This document shows, one piece after another, positions 1 through 9,358 of a stretch of 64,000 nucleotides of DNA. Numbering within the stretch: position 1 is the stretch's first letter; each line of letters opens with the position of its first letter. Position numbers and translations under genes: made by a program. The notes beneath the pieces were generated by a model. It worked only from the letters and a program-made list of their open reading frames with translations. It had not been told where the DNA came from and did not search any database. The stretch lies in NCBI GenBank assembly GCA_041861885.1, contig JBGVUE010000001.1, positions 1,972,001 through 2,036,000 on the forward strand. Reading direction: 5' to 3'. This DNA comes from Haloimpatiens sp. FM7315. GTDB taxonomy: Bacteria > Bacillota > Clostridia > Clostridiales > Clostridiaceae.

Positions 1-606
1 ATCCTCATCATGCTTAAAATTTAATTCTTTATCCATCCTTCGTTTATTTGAAAAATACTCTTCTCTTGTAATAAATTCAGTTTCTAATGGAACATATGAA
101 ATCATATCATTAGTCACAGCATATTTATATGCTTTAGGATCTTCATCTTTTATAAAGAAACCAACCCTGTAAAATTTCAAATTTGGATTTATATCAAAAT
201 ATCTTTCTGGTAACCCTTCCACATATGAAAATGATCTGACAAATGCCTGTATCTCTTCTATAATTTTTATTACTTTCAAATAAGTATTGTTTGATATATA
301 TAAATTTTGATCAAGTGCACGATAAATATTGTTAAATTTCTTCTCAAAATAATTCCATCCAGCATCAACATCATCTTTTGTTCCTGGAACATAATTATAA
401 CCATCACTTTCTTTGTACAGAAAAATAATATTTAATAAAGGATTTAATACTTCACGGATTAATAGTTCATTTTCAGTACTGAAGCTCCATTTGTTATCTG
501 CTGGTATTAATTCTTTATTTGTATTACAAGACTCTTTTACATGGTTTTCCCTTAATCTGCACATAATTAATTTTATACCCATAAATAATTTACTTTTCTT
601 TTCCAT
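1..606 (-). CDS. Uncharacterised protein, 3' end outside window
   Basis: An open frame of 202 codons runs from an ATG at 606 off the left edge, with an aggag ribosome binding site seven bases upstream of the start. The protein begins MEKKSKLFMGIKLIMCRLRE and is charged and soluble-looking, with no signal peptide or membrane segment. I do not recognise a family. It is the third gene of a minus-strand set behind the WYL regulator and a second unknown protein, 216 bases after the latter, so it probably belongs to the same functional unit. The C-terminus is not visible. Confidence 0.7.
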   Translation of the reverse strand, partial: MEKKSKLFMGIKLIMCRLRENHVKESCNTNKELIPADNKWSFSTENELLIREVLNPLLNIIFLYKESDGYNYVPGTKDDVDAGWNYFEKKFNNIYRALDQNLYISNNTYLKVIKIIEEIQAFVRSFSYVEGLPERYFDINPNLKFYRVGFFIKDEDPKAYKYAVTNDMISYVPLETEFITREEYFSNKRRMDKELNFKHDED

Positions 607-821
607 AAACATTCTCCTCTCTTTTTGCATAAACACTTTTTAATACAGTTTAAATTCTATTTAGTTTTCAATGTACATTGTATATCCTCTATACCTTTAT
701 TATAAATCTTCTATAGGCTGATTTTTCCACCCAAATCATGTTTTTTTAAAAAGAAAGTGCTTCCATCAACATATTTATAAGAATCATATACGCTCATTAA
801 GATAATTCATAAACTTTTCAA

Positions 822-1864
822 TTACCTATTCCAAATTTCATTAATTATATCTTCTCCTAATAACTCTTTAAGTACTTCAAATACCTCATCAAAGTTCTTA
901 TATACTCCATCATCCTTCAAAAAACTTTTTCTCTAAGTTTCACATATGCTTTTATACCTAATTTTTGTTGTAACCTTAACATTGCTATCATAAAGCAGCT
1001 TCTATTTTTAATTAATTTAACAACTTTTTCTAAAAAATGTTCCTTATTTTTAATACTATCATTATTCCTTTTTAACAATTCTATGCAATTTCCTTGATCA
1101 TCAACATAACCCCACAAGAAAAAGTAATTAATATATCGATAATAATCTTTTATATTATTGCCTTTATTATTAAAATCATCTTTCCATCCCTCTTCTTTTA
1201 GATGTTTCAATGAAAAATCCCAATAATCTTGTACTTTTCCATTAATTCCTCTCCATCTATTAAAATAACTTGGAACTAAAACAAAATTTCCAATAGTATG
1301 ATAGCCGTTAAAATATTGAGATAAATACTCTACTGAATTTAATGCTTTAATAAGCTGCTTTCTGCATTCTAAATCACCGTATAGCCCTAATAAATAATTA
1401 ATGCTGAAATGTCCAATTTTTTTATCAAATAAATTTTTATTTTCTTGTCTATTAATAATTTCTTTTACAACATCATTTAATATATATTGTACTGAATTCA
1501 TTGTATCTCCACCAAACTGACATCTAAATCCGCTGTCTTGATTATTTTCGAAAGTAGAGCTATCTTTCTTCCAACCCCACAACTTAAAATACACATCATG
1601 AATAAGACTTATATTTCCTGTGTTTCCAGAGCCATCACAGTCTCCAAGCTGATTATATTTCCCGCTATTTTGAATATCTTCAGCAAACTTTTTCCCTGTA
1701 ATATAAGCACTATCAATCATAGCAGGAGCAGTTGCTTTATATGTAAAATACCTGTTTATTGAAGGCAGATTAATATACTCACCATTGTCACATTCAAATT
1801 CAAAATTATAATTTTGGGGTTTACTGCAATTTTTTAAAAAATTTTCTACATTATTATAAGACAT
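822..1864 (-). CDS. Uncharacterised protein with a 3' frameshift
   Basis: The first frame (315 aa) starts at the ATG at 1864 behind gaaggaaa and stops at 917. The adjoining frame continues in good coding sequence (KDDGVYKNFDEVFEVLKELL...) to a TAA at 822-824, so the original protein was about 347 aa. The shift lies at a six-base A run (919-924 on the plus strand); one more base restores the frame. The centre has a conserved-looking stretch YHTIGNFVLVPSYFNRWRG followed by DYWDFSLKHL, which I remember from unannotated Firmicute proteins but cannot assign a function. It begins 54 bases after the WYL regulator stop, suggesting one operon. Confidence 0.7.
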
Positions 1865-1918
1865 ACTTTTTCCTTCTTTCTAATTTTAAAATATATTTAT
1901 CTAAATGCAATTGAAAAA

Positions 1919-3124
1919 TTATAAGTATTTTTGAGTTAGTAACTTTACTTTTTTTACAATCTCATTTCGTACATACTCTGGTTCTAATACTTCAACTCTA
2001 TTACTGTACTGCAATGCCCAGTTAACCATTCCATAAGGGCTGCAAACTACTTGTACAATATCATCATAGGGCTCAGTTTTTTCTGTTTTAATATATCTAA
2101 ATGTATCTCCAAACCAATCATGCAAAAAAGTATAATCTGCTCTCACTCTCTTAATTGGATCATCTTTTGTCTTTGAACTCTTAATTCTTAACTTTATTGT
2201 TACCGGCTTATCAAAAGACATATTTAAATGTGACAACTGAAAATCATCCTTCCACTCTTGAGGCAGATTTTCAACTTTACTCTTTGGGACAGCATGAATA
2301 CCTGATATCTTAAGTCTTTCATCTTTACCAGGTATATCTATATCAGTCATAAGGTCGATTCTCCAAATAGACATGTTTCTAATAATTTTATCTTCTTTAT
2401 GAATTTCTCTGCATGCAATCAGATAATATCTCCCTTCGCTTGCTATAATATAATATGGACTTACAACATCTCTTTCTTCTCTTACTGGTTCTAATTTTTT
2501 TCTATAATTATACCCATTAAATTGGAAACTAATTTGGACATTATTATCTATTGCCTCTTGAATAATTAGTAAATTTTCACGCATTAAATCTCTGCCAACA
2601 AGCTGAGACTCCTGTATTTTGCATATTTTTTTAGGACCTTTTTTATAAAATTTTGTTGTAAGGTTATTTTCAATCTTATTTATCAACTTGTCAGCAGTTT
2701 TGGAATCAAGTGTTTTTGAAAAAAGTATCCCTTCAATCAAACTATTAATATCGTCATATGAAAATATATGATGATAAAATAAACCTTTAATATGCATATT
2801 TAACATATCCTTTGATTCATCATCATCATCAGAATCATCTATCTCTTCCTCATCATAACCATACTGCTTTACAAAATCATCGAAAATAATATTCCATTCA
2901 TCTTCTGGCTTTTCAACTTCCCCACAATAATTCATTGCCATTGCTGCACATTTTATCATTCTATTAAAAGTCTGTTTATTCCCAATATATTCTTCAAGTT
3001 CAGGAACTTTTCTCAGTGAAGCCTGCGTTGCTGTATGTTCACTATCTGAATTTCTTTTTAAATACTGAATAATATTATATGTTCTTTCAAAATTTGATGG
3101 TTTTTCTGATTTTCTTTTAGCCAT
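1919..3124 (-). CDS. WYL-domain transcriptional regulator
   Basis: This 401-aa protein has an N-terminal winged-helix-like region (about residues 10-70) and a WYL domain in the second half, recognisable by VSPYYIIASEGRYYLIACRE around residues 222-242 and IWRIDLMTDI just after. An acidic spacer (EEEIDDSDDDDES) separates the parts. A strong taggagg site precedes the ATG. WYL proteins sense ligands, often nucleic acids or nucleotides, and commonly control phage defence or DNA repair genes; the ligand here is unknown. It leads a minus-strand operon of two uncharacterised proteins and is likely their regulator. Confidence 0.85.
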   Translation of the reverse strand: MAKRKSEKPSNFERTYNIIQYLKRNSDSEHTATQASLRKVPELEEYIGNKQTFNRMIKCAAMAMNYCGEVEKPEDEWNIIFDDFVKQYGYDEEEIDDSDDDDESKDMLNMHIKGLFYHHIFSYDDINSLIEGILFSKTLDSKTADKLINKIENNLTTKFYKKGPKKICKIQESQLVGRDLMRENLLIIQEAIDNNVQISFQFNGYNYRKKLEPVREERDVVSPYYIIASEGRYYLIACREIHKEDKIIRNMSIWRIDLMTDIDIPGKDERLKISGIHAVPKSKVENLPQEWKDDFQLSHLNMSFDKPVTIKLRIKSSKTKDDPIKRVRADYTFLHDWFGDTFRYIKTEKTEPYDDIVQVVCSPYGMVNWALQYSNRVEVLEPEYVRNEIVKKVKLLTQKYL

Positions 3125-3289
3125 TTTTAACCTCCTAACCTTTTCTATAGTATATCATTTACAAAGTTTATTTTTTCCATCTTCTTGAAATTTTTTATGT
3201 TAAGCCAAATCTCATCTACAGTATTATCCTTAAATTTTAATTAATATTAACCATAACTACCAATAATCAACATTGTCGAATATAAAATT

Positions 3290-3311
3290 AACACCACAAA
3301 AATGTGGTGTT
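3290..3311. terminator. Perfect hairpin downstream of gene fossils
   Basis: Nine-base arms (aacaccaca / tgtggtgtt) enclose an AAAA loop. It lies beyond the stop of the degenerate reading frame at 3339 and upstream of the WYL regulator start, so it could end transcription from the fossil. There is no strong T run. Confidence 0.35.
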
Positions 3312-3338
3312 ATTACAATATACAAATAATAATATTTA

Positions 3339-3540
3339 TTAATAGCTTTTTCTAAGCCCTTTAATTATCCCAAAATTATTTTGAATATAAAAATCATCAG
3401 AACCTTCTGTTGAAAGCAAAAATTGAGCAAAATTGTTTTCACTCTGGCTTTTTACATATAAACATATTTCTCCTATTTATCAAAGTTATATATGCAAAAT
3501 CATTTAAATCATGTATTCTAAACAAAACAATATTTACCAT
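3339..3540 (-). pseudogene. Remnant of a substrate-binding-protein C-terminus
   Basis: Two minus-strand frames join by a shift near 3440: the first reads HDLNDFAYITLINRRNMFIC, the second VKSQSENNFAQFLLSTEG followed by IQNNFGIIKGL and a stop at 3339. The joined text resembles the last part of a periplasmic-binding-protein-type domain (phosphate/tungstate type), where a strand is followed by AxxFxxFLLSxEGQ and NxFG. No upstream part survives. The rest of the 3125-3887 interval holds the hairpin at 3290, another fossil at 3645 and no intact gene. Confidence 0.4.
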
Positions 3541-3644
3541 GATTATTTTATTCCTTAATTTCAGTTTGAACTAAATTAACATAACGTTATATACTAATAT
3601 ATATGGAAAAGAAAAAATAATAAATATGCACAAAAATTATTAAA

Positions 3645-3761
3645 ATGAATGTTCATCATATTCATTTTTCTAAACCATTTGATATAATTTTGTGCCTGCA
3701 AAACGGATTATCTGCTATGCAGGTTGATTCTACAATCATTCATAAAATAACCTTTTTATAA
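3645..3761 (+). pseudogene. Short fossil of a SAM-dependent methyltransferase
   Basis: A 38-codon plus-strand frame contains KPFDIILCLQNGLSAMQVDS, which matches the motif-IV region of class I SAM methyltransferases (FDxIxCLQNGxSAFxVD). Neither the SAM-binding glycine loop nor the C-terminal strands are present and no ribosome binding site precedes the ATG. I infer a decayed fragment, not a functional gene. Confidence 0.35.
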
Positions 3762-3827
3762 CCTTAATTAAATAAGATCTTAATTTTTTAATTTCATAAT
3801 TAGTTGCATCATTTATAGCTTATTTAA

Positions 3828-3852
3828 AATTAGCACCCCTAGGGTGCTAATT
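3828..3852 (-). terminator. Intrinsic terminator of the CWB2 surface-protein gene
   Basis: Eleven-base arms (aattagcaccc / gggtgctaatt) surround a cta loop 36 bases past the stop codon at 3888. On the minus strand the hairpin is followed by a short T-rich tract (ttttaaat). Confidence 0.6.
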
Positions 3853-3887
3853 ATCAAAAGTTGAAGTTCTTTCTTATCATATCAAAT

Positions 3888-6713
3888 CTATTGAAGACAG
3901 TATATTAGAGAATTTACAGCCCTTTGCGAAATTCCTCCACCAGTCCTAATTATAATATTTCCATATCTTTTGCCTAATACTGACTTTTGACTCATATTTA
4001 AATCATTATCTGATAAAACGACTGGAGCTCCATTTATTGCAGCCACAGTTCCTGCTGCGAGAGCATCTATCAGCTCATATCCCTTGGCTATATACGACTT
4101 ATTTATAACATTTCCATAAAACTTATCTATAACCAAAGAGTTTGTTTCAAATCTATTCTTTCCCCCTAATCTATTAACATTAGCTGAGGTTATTGCATTA
4201 ATTTTATTAAGTACATTGTCAGACACTACTCCTGTACCTCCAATAATATATGCATTTTCTAGATTTTCTAACTTTAACCAATCATAAACCATTAGTGGAA
4301 TATTGTCTTTTCCCATCAAAATTATAGGCATGTTATCCCTGCCTGCCACGGAAGCAATGGATAAAGCATCTGCTTCACCATATCCATTGCTGACAACTAT
4401 CTTGCTTACATCATAACAGTTTTTATCTATATATTTTGCAATTTCTAAAGATGTATCATATCTATCACTTCCACTGATTCTTTCAACAGTTAATCCTAAA
4501 GATTTCAGCTGCAATTTTACGTTGTCGCTAACTACACCGATTCCACCTACTATAATAGCCTTATTAGCTTTTAATCTCTTTATCTCATTTATAGTTGCAT
4601 CTGAAAGAGATTTTGTTTCAGTCATCAGTACTGGAGCATTCTTGTATTTAGCCAAAGGTGTAGCTCCTAATCCATCTGCCTTGGCTCCTCCATTTACAAT
4701 TATTATAGTATCTGCAGTACTAAATTGACTTTGGCTTAGTTTAACAGCTGTATCATATCTATTACTACCTATTAATGAAATGACTTGTACATCCCTAGCA
4801 ACAACATTTACAGTTATGCTACAGTTAGCTGTATACTCTCCATCTATGGTTTTCACTTTTATTGTTGCTGTACCAGCACTTACCGCAATGACTTTTCCTG
4901 CATTATCAACTGTTGCAACTGAAGTATCACTACTTGACCATGTAACGTTCTTATTTAATGCATCTGTTGGACTTACTGTTGCTGCAAGACTTATTACTTG
5001 ACCTATTTTTAAGTTTGATGTAGTTTTATCTAGACCTACTTCTGTTACTGGTTTAGCTGTCCACTTAGCATAAAGTGTTGTGTTATCTGTAACTTTGTCT
5101 ATTGCGAAATTCCATGCATTTGTGCATGTAGCTTCTTTGTACCAACCACCAAATGTGTATCCTGTTCTATTTGGTGCTGTTGGTGCTGTTATTGTTGTGT
5201 TGTAATCTGTTGTTATACTACCAATACTACTTCCACTTTTGCTATCAAAGGTTACTGTATATTTGTTTGATTTTACATTAACCGCAACTGAATTACTGTT
5301 TATTGTTGTCTTCTTATTTCCTGTTGATGTATTATCAGTATTTGTGACTTTACAATAGTAATAATATTTTTCTTCTTTCGTTGTTGGAGGTGAAAAGCTA
5401 CTTCCTGTTGCTCCATTAATCAATATTCCACCACTATTTGTATTTGTATTATTATTATACCATTGATAGCTTAGACTTCCTTTTGTAACTGCTGCTGTCA
5501 ACGATAGAGTTACCATTCCCCCTGCATCTACAATTACATCTGTCGGCTGTGTTGTTATTGTTGGTGTTTCTGCATCAATTGGCTCGTCATATGTATATTT
5601 CATAACATTAGCCTTTGGGTAACCATCTGTAAACGCTACATATGGTATTCCATTGCTATCTATTTCTAAAGAATTATGAAATGCATTTCCAGATGAAAAA
5701 CCTGGACTTCCAACACTTTCCCAATTTGTTCCATTATATTTCTTAACTGTTGTCTTTAAGCCATTTCGCCCATCCTGATAAGCTACATATGGTATATCAC
5801 TGTTATCAATTGCCAATGAAGGCTCACTGGCAGAACTATCTGAAAAACCCGGTTCTCCCACAGTTTCCCAATTTGTTCCATTATACTTCATCACTGTTGC
5901 CTTATCACCATAATAATGATCCATATATGCAACATATGGTATACCAATGCTGTTTATCCTTAGTGAAACATAATCTGCTTTACCTGCTGAAAAAGCAACA
6001 TTTCCCAAAGGTTCCCAACCATAAATACCTTTTCCAGAATACTTCATTACCGTTGCCTTATATCCATTTCCCCAATCTCTATAAGCCAAATAAGGTATAT
6101 CCCTATTGTCTATACATAGTGAAAGATTTGATGCTCTCCCAGCTGAAAAGCTTGTACTTCCTACAGCTTCCCAACTCACTCCATTAAACTTCATAACTGT
6201 AGACCTTAAACCATATGCTAAATCATCATAGGCCACGTATAGTACTCCTTTACTGTCTATTGCAAGCGAAGGTTGAACAATTTTCCCTTCAGAAAATCCT
6301 GTACTTCCAACAGCTTCCCAATCTGTTGTTCCATTTCCACTGTACTTCATAACCGTAACCTTTTCACCGCTATTATAATCCGTATAAGATACATATAATG
6401 TACCACTATTATCAATGGCGAGAGAAGGATAATTTCCATTACCTACTGATGAACTTCTATTTCCTACTACTTCCCAACCGGTAGTTCCCATACCTGTGTA
6501 CTTCATAACTTTAACCTCATTAGTTGAGTGACTTGTATATGCCACATAAGGTATACCATTCTTATCTAATATCATTGAAATATCATATGTTTTTTCTATC
6601 GAAAAACTTTCACTTCCCAAGTATGTAAAAAAGCCTTCTGCAAAAACTGTATTCCTTGGGAACATACCTAACAACATAAATATAATTATGATTACTGATA
6701 TAATTTTTTTCAT
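3888..6713 (-). CDS. Secreted beta-propeller / Ig-like / CWB2 cell-wall protein
   Basis: This 941-aa protein starts with a signal peptide (about residues 1-25). Residues 27-375 hold seven repeats of the form SLAIDNSGxPYVAYxDxxxG...TVMKYNGxxWExVGSPGFS, which suggests a seven-bladed beta-propeller. They are followed by an Ig-like segment (380-482, YQWYNNN), an InlB B-repeat (about 486-552, GYTFGGWYK...LYAKW), a Big_2 bacterial Ig domain (556-635, ending GTATIKVKTIDG) and three CWB2 repeats (641-941; GSNRYDTAV, GSDRYDTSL, GGKNRFETN). CWB2 triplets bind anionic cell-wall polymer, so the propeller is displayed on the surface. The ATG has a gggag site. The ligand of the propeller is unknown. Confidence 0.9.
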   Translation of the reverse strand: MKKIISVIIIIFMLLGMFPRNTVFAEGFFTYLGSESFSIEKTYDISMILDKNGIPYVAYTSHSTNEVKVMKYTGMGTTGWEVVGNRSSSVGNGNYPSLAIDNSGTLYVSYTDYNSGEKVTVMKYSGNGTTDWEAVGSTGFSEGKIVQPSLAIDSKGVLYVAYDDLAYGLRSTVMKFNGVSWEAVGSTSFSAGRASNLSLCIDNRDIPYLAYRDWGNGYKATVMKYSGKGIYGWEPLGNVAFSAGKADYVSLRINSIGIPYVAYMDHYYGDKATVMKYNGTNWETVGEPGFSDSSASEPSLAIDNSDIPYVAYQDGRNGLKTTVKKYNGTNWESVGSPGFSSGNAFHNSLEIDSNGIPYVAFTDGYPKANVMKYTYDEPIDAETPTITTQPTDVIVDAGGMVTLSLTAAVTKGSLSYQWYNNNTNTNSGGILINGATGSSFSPPTTKEEKYYYYCKVTNTDNTSTGNKKTTINSNSVAVNVKSNKYTVTFDSKSGSSIGSITTDYNTTITAPTAPNRTGYTFGGWYKEATCTNAWNFAIDKVTDNTTLYAKWTAKPVTEVGLDKTTSNLKIGQVISLAATVSPTDALNKNVTWSSSDTSVATVDNAGKVIAVSAGTATIKVKTIDGEYTANCSITVNVVARDVQVISLIGSNRYDTAVKLSQSQFSTADTIIIVNGGAKADGLGATPLAKYKNAPVLMTETKSLSDATINEIKRLKANKAIIVGGIGVVSDNVKLQLKSLGLTVERISGSDRYDTSLEIAKYIDKNCYDVSKIVVSNGYGEADALSIASVAGRDNMPIILMGKDNIPLMVYDWLKLENLENAYIIGGTGVVSDNVLNKINAITSANVNRLGGKNRFETNSLVIDKFYGNVINKSYIAKGYELIDALAAGTVAAINGAPVVLSDNDLNMSQKSVLGKRYGNIIIRTGGGISQRAVNSLIYCLQ

Positions 6714-6951
6714 TTACTATCTCCCTTATTTTTTTAGTTAATGTAAAGTTTTTTGCACTATTTTTCAAATTTATGCTTCATAGACCGTTTTATTCCATAT
6801 TATAATTGAATTGCTTACTAAACAGAAATAAATTCTTCTTTTTCAAGAGTAAACTATGAGCTTCTTTTAGCTTACTTTACACAGCCTTTTTTAATTTTAA
6901 ATGTATATAAAACCTATTTCAATATAGAAAATTAGGAATTAACTCCAATAT

Positions 6952-7320
6952 TTACATTTTATATAATTTAAAAAGACATATCAACATTTTCATTTGAATC
7001 GTTGATATGCCTTTTGTATTATGCATTTGCAGCTTATCATAATGGTCAGTGATTATATGTTCTATCTCAAATGGGTTCTTCGATTGCGTATTCATATAGT
7101 TGCAATAATTCGATGCAACACCTGTCTGTTCCTCAATATATCCCGTTACACGAGCTAAAATATCTTTTATATATTTTTTAGTAAAACTATTAAGACGAAA
7201 TACCGTAAGTGCCTCTGCTGGGTCAAAAGCCAGATTTGCATAGGTTGCCTGCGTTATCATTGTGATTCTATTCAGTATTGTGGTAAAAAAATTGACCTCA
7301 CCAGTTTTTTTAAATTGCAT
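6952..7320 (-). pseudogene. C-terminal fragment of a GmrSD-type DUF262/DUF1524 protein
   Basis: The 122-aa frame includes SKNPFEIEHIITDHYD, the His-containing HNH-like motif of the DUF1524 nuclease domain found in GmrSD-type modification-dependent restriction enzymes (normally 550-700 aa). The DUF262 NTP-binding half is absent and the frame ends in a short unrelated tail. It is the dead end of a restriction gene, truncated on its 5' side next to a histidine-kinase fragment pointing the other way. Confidence 0.55.
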
Positions 7321-7367
7321 TAAGTATCCTCATACAAAGATCAAAGTTTCCTGTACAAAAAATAGGC

Positions 7368-7583
7368 ATGGTTGAAATTTGTATTTCTGACGATGGCAAT
7401 GGCTTTACAGAGCAGGTACTGTTTGATCCGTTTAGTCGTAAAAACATCTGTACAAAGCCAGGCACAGGGATAGGTCTTTCTATTATTAATAAAATTATAG
7501 CCATACATGGCGGTACATTGCATTTATGGAACAGTGAAAATGGTGGAGCAAAATATCATATTACATTGCCTAAATATTCGTAA
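7368..7583 (+). pseudogene. Histidine-kinase ATPase C-terminal fragment
   Basis: The 71 residues carry the G1 box (ISDDGNGF), an F box (LFDPFSR) and the G2 box (GTGIGLSII) of a HATPase_c domain and end LPKYS like a genuine kinase C-terminus. The dimerisation domain, H-box and sensor are missing. It precedes a terminator and a broken ABC permease, the order seen in bacitracin/lantibiotic-type sensor-transporter loci. Confidence 0.7.
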
Positions 7584-7593
7584 GCGTAAAAGC

Positions 7594-7628
7594 AAAAAGA
7601 GTGTGGGATGTTTTCCACACTCTTTTTT
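7594..7628 (+). terminator. Intrinsic terminator after the kinase fragment
   Basis: Arms aaaaagagtgtgg and ccacactcttttt with an eight-base loop, ending in six T, lie 11 bases after the stop of the kinase fragment. Confidence 0.8.
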
Positions 7629-7647
7629 GCTGCCATTATCCTGCCAT
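7623..7647 (+). repeat. Direct repeat, left copy (25 bp)
   Basis: Six T followed by gctgccattatcctgccat. The identical 25 bp occur again at 13015-13039 in the same orientation, bracketing the two-component / YfcC / dehydrogenase block. Confidence 0.8.
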
Positions 7648-7730
7648 ATCTGCAACATTATTATTGCCAATCTGTTATATATACTTAAGATAATCCAATT
7701 GGTACACAAAAATAATTAGGAGGAAACACC

Positions 7731-7892
7731 ATGTATGTTATAACAAATGCGCTAAAAAATTTAGCTTGCAACAAGGAATGAAACATTTTAATTGGCGTAA
7801 TCATTTTTATTTTGATTCTGTCAACGACAGTATCATTGGTAATTAATTCAACAACTAAAGGAATTATTGACGATTATAAAAATCAAACTTAA
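7731..7892 (+). pseudogene. N-terminal stub of an ABC transporter permease
   Basis: After a perfect aggagg site the frame reads MYVITNALKNLACNKE, an in-frame TGA, then NILIGVIIFILILSTTVSL and a stop at 7892. This is the typical start of a FtsX/MacB-type permease: a cytoplasmic segment, then the first membrane helix. The remaining several hundred residues are absent. Confidence 0.6.
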
Positions 7893-8044
7893 AATTACCG
7901 GTATTTATGCAGATGGAACATGTGTAAGAAAAGTTCTTCTATATTTTTCATCTAACCTTTCAACATAAAAACCACATTCATCTCTCATGGTCTGTCTTTT
8001 CTCTTTTGTTAAAACATTTCTATTATGTATTGATATTTTTTAAG

Positions 8045-9358
8045 TTAGCTGCTTTTATTCGTATATGGTAAAGTAACTATAAATACAGTATAGTTATTAT
8101 TACTAACACATGAAATATCACCATTGTACATCATGACAATTTTTTTACAAATTGTTAATCCAAGACCTGTGCCACCATTTTCTCCTTTTACAAATGGTTT
8201 AAAGATATTTTTTAAATTCTTTTCAGATATTTTATCACCATCATTGAAAAAGTTAAAAACAATATTATCTTCTTTAGTAGTTGCTCTTATTCTAATATTA
8301 CTTTTAGCATATTTAAATGCATTAATAAGTAGATTCTCAAATAAGACTTCAATATTTTGAGGATAAACTTCACTAAATAAATTATCATTTAATTCAATTG
8401 ATTTATCAATATTAGGATTTAATTTATTAAGATTATTATATACATTGTAAAAAATTTCACTTAAATTAACTACTTTTTTAGTTCCACTAGTGAAATCAGT
8501 ATCCACTTTAGTAGTTAATAATAATTCATTTATTTTAGTGGACATTCGCTCTGTTTGTTTCAATATCAAATCATAGAGTGATTTATTTTGACCTTTAGGA
8601 TATATTCCTTCTTTAGCCGACTCAGTATAACAATTTATAATCATAATAGGAGTTTTCATTTCATGAGAAATATATTGTAGAATTGATTCTTGAAGTTCAT
8701 GTTGTTCTTTTAGTTTATTCTGCATATTTTCAAATGAATCAACTAATTCAGCCATATCTTTATTAAAAATTTTATCACGATCGATTTTAATATTTAAGTC
8801 ATGAGCAGCAACTCTATTAAGGCAGTGAGTAGTTTTACGAATATTATTTAATAATTGTTTAGTTGTACTTTTAAGTAATAAATAAGTTAATCCAAAGATT
8901 GAAATAATTAAAATAATTACCATTCTTAAAATATTAGGAATTTGTTCCAAATAGATATCTTTAATAATAGAATATTTATATATTCTTTCGCCATTTTTTA
9001 AATCAACCTTTATACGATAATACAAATATTTACCATCTATTTGTTCACGATAAAATTTTGAAGCTTCAACTTGTTTCTCAGCTTTTTTTAATAATATCTC
9101 AGCTACATGGTCACCATGAATAGCTTTAACTAAGTCAATTGAATGGGCTGTAGTTCCAAGTACCCACTCATTTTTTATGCCTTTATTTAAGTAATCTTGA
9201 GTTGTACGTTCATCTATAACATAATCTTCAAAATTTTTAGCATATGTTTGATATGAATAATAATAAACCACTCCAAAACCACTTAATATAATTAAAGATA
9301 ACATAATTGATGTTGTTAAAATAAGTCTTGTTGATAATGATAATTTTATCTTATTCAT
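8045..9358 (-). CDS. Sensor histidine kinase
   Basis: A membrane sensor kinase: transmembrane helix about residues 10-35, an extracytoplasmic loop of about 100 residues, a second helix about 145-165, a HAMP-like linker, the H-box YISHEMKTPIM, then HATPase boxes NLLINAFKY (N) and GGTGLGLTI (G2). The ATG at 9358 overlaps the TGA of the upstream response regulator (ATGA), so translational coupling is likely; a GTG three codons earlier is possible. With the regulator it is divergent from the YfcC-dehydrogenase operon, which it probably controls. The signal is unknown. Confidence 0.9.
   Translation of the reverse strand: MNKIKLSLSTRLILTTSIMLSLIILSGFGVVYYYSYQTYAKNFEDYVIDERTTQDYLNKGIKNEWVLGTTAHSIDLVKAIHGDHVAEILLKKAEKQVEASKFYREQIDGKYLYYRIKVDLKNGERIYKYSIIKDIYLEQIPNILRMVIILIISIFGLTYLLLKSTTKQLLNNIRKTTHCLNRVAAHDLNIKIDRDKIFNKDMAELVDSFENMQNKLKEQHELQESILQYISHEMKTPIMIINCYTESAKEGIYPKGQNKSLYDLILKQTERMSTKINELLLTTKVDTDFTSGTKKVVNLSEIFYNVYNNLNKLNPNIDKSIELNDNLFSEVYPQNIEVLFENLLINAFKYAKSNIRIRATTKEDNIVFNFFNDGDKISEKNLKNIFKPFVKGENGGTGLGLTICKKIVMMYNGDISCVSNNNYTVFIVTLPYTNKSS

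Noticed and set aside
4522..5001. Hydrophobic plus-strand frames opposite the CWB2 and Big_2 modules
   Set aside because: They mirror the composition of the true gene on the other strand.
5750..6187. 145-codon plus-strand frame inside the surface-protein gene
   Set aside because: It is the antisense of the repeated propeller codons, with no ribosome binding site and no family similarity.
7310..7709. Overlapping small minus-strand frames
   Set aside because: They are antisense to the histidine-kinase fragment and its terminator and have no start signals of their own.
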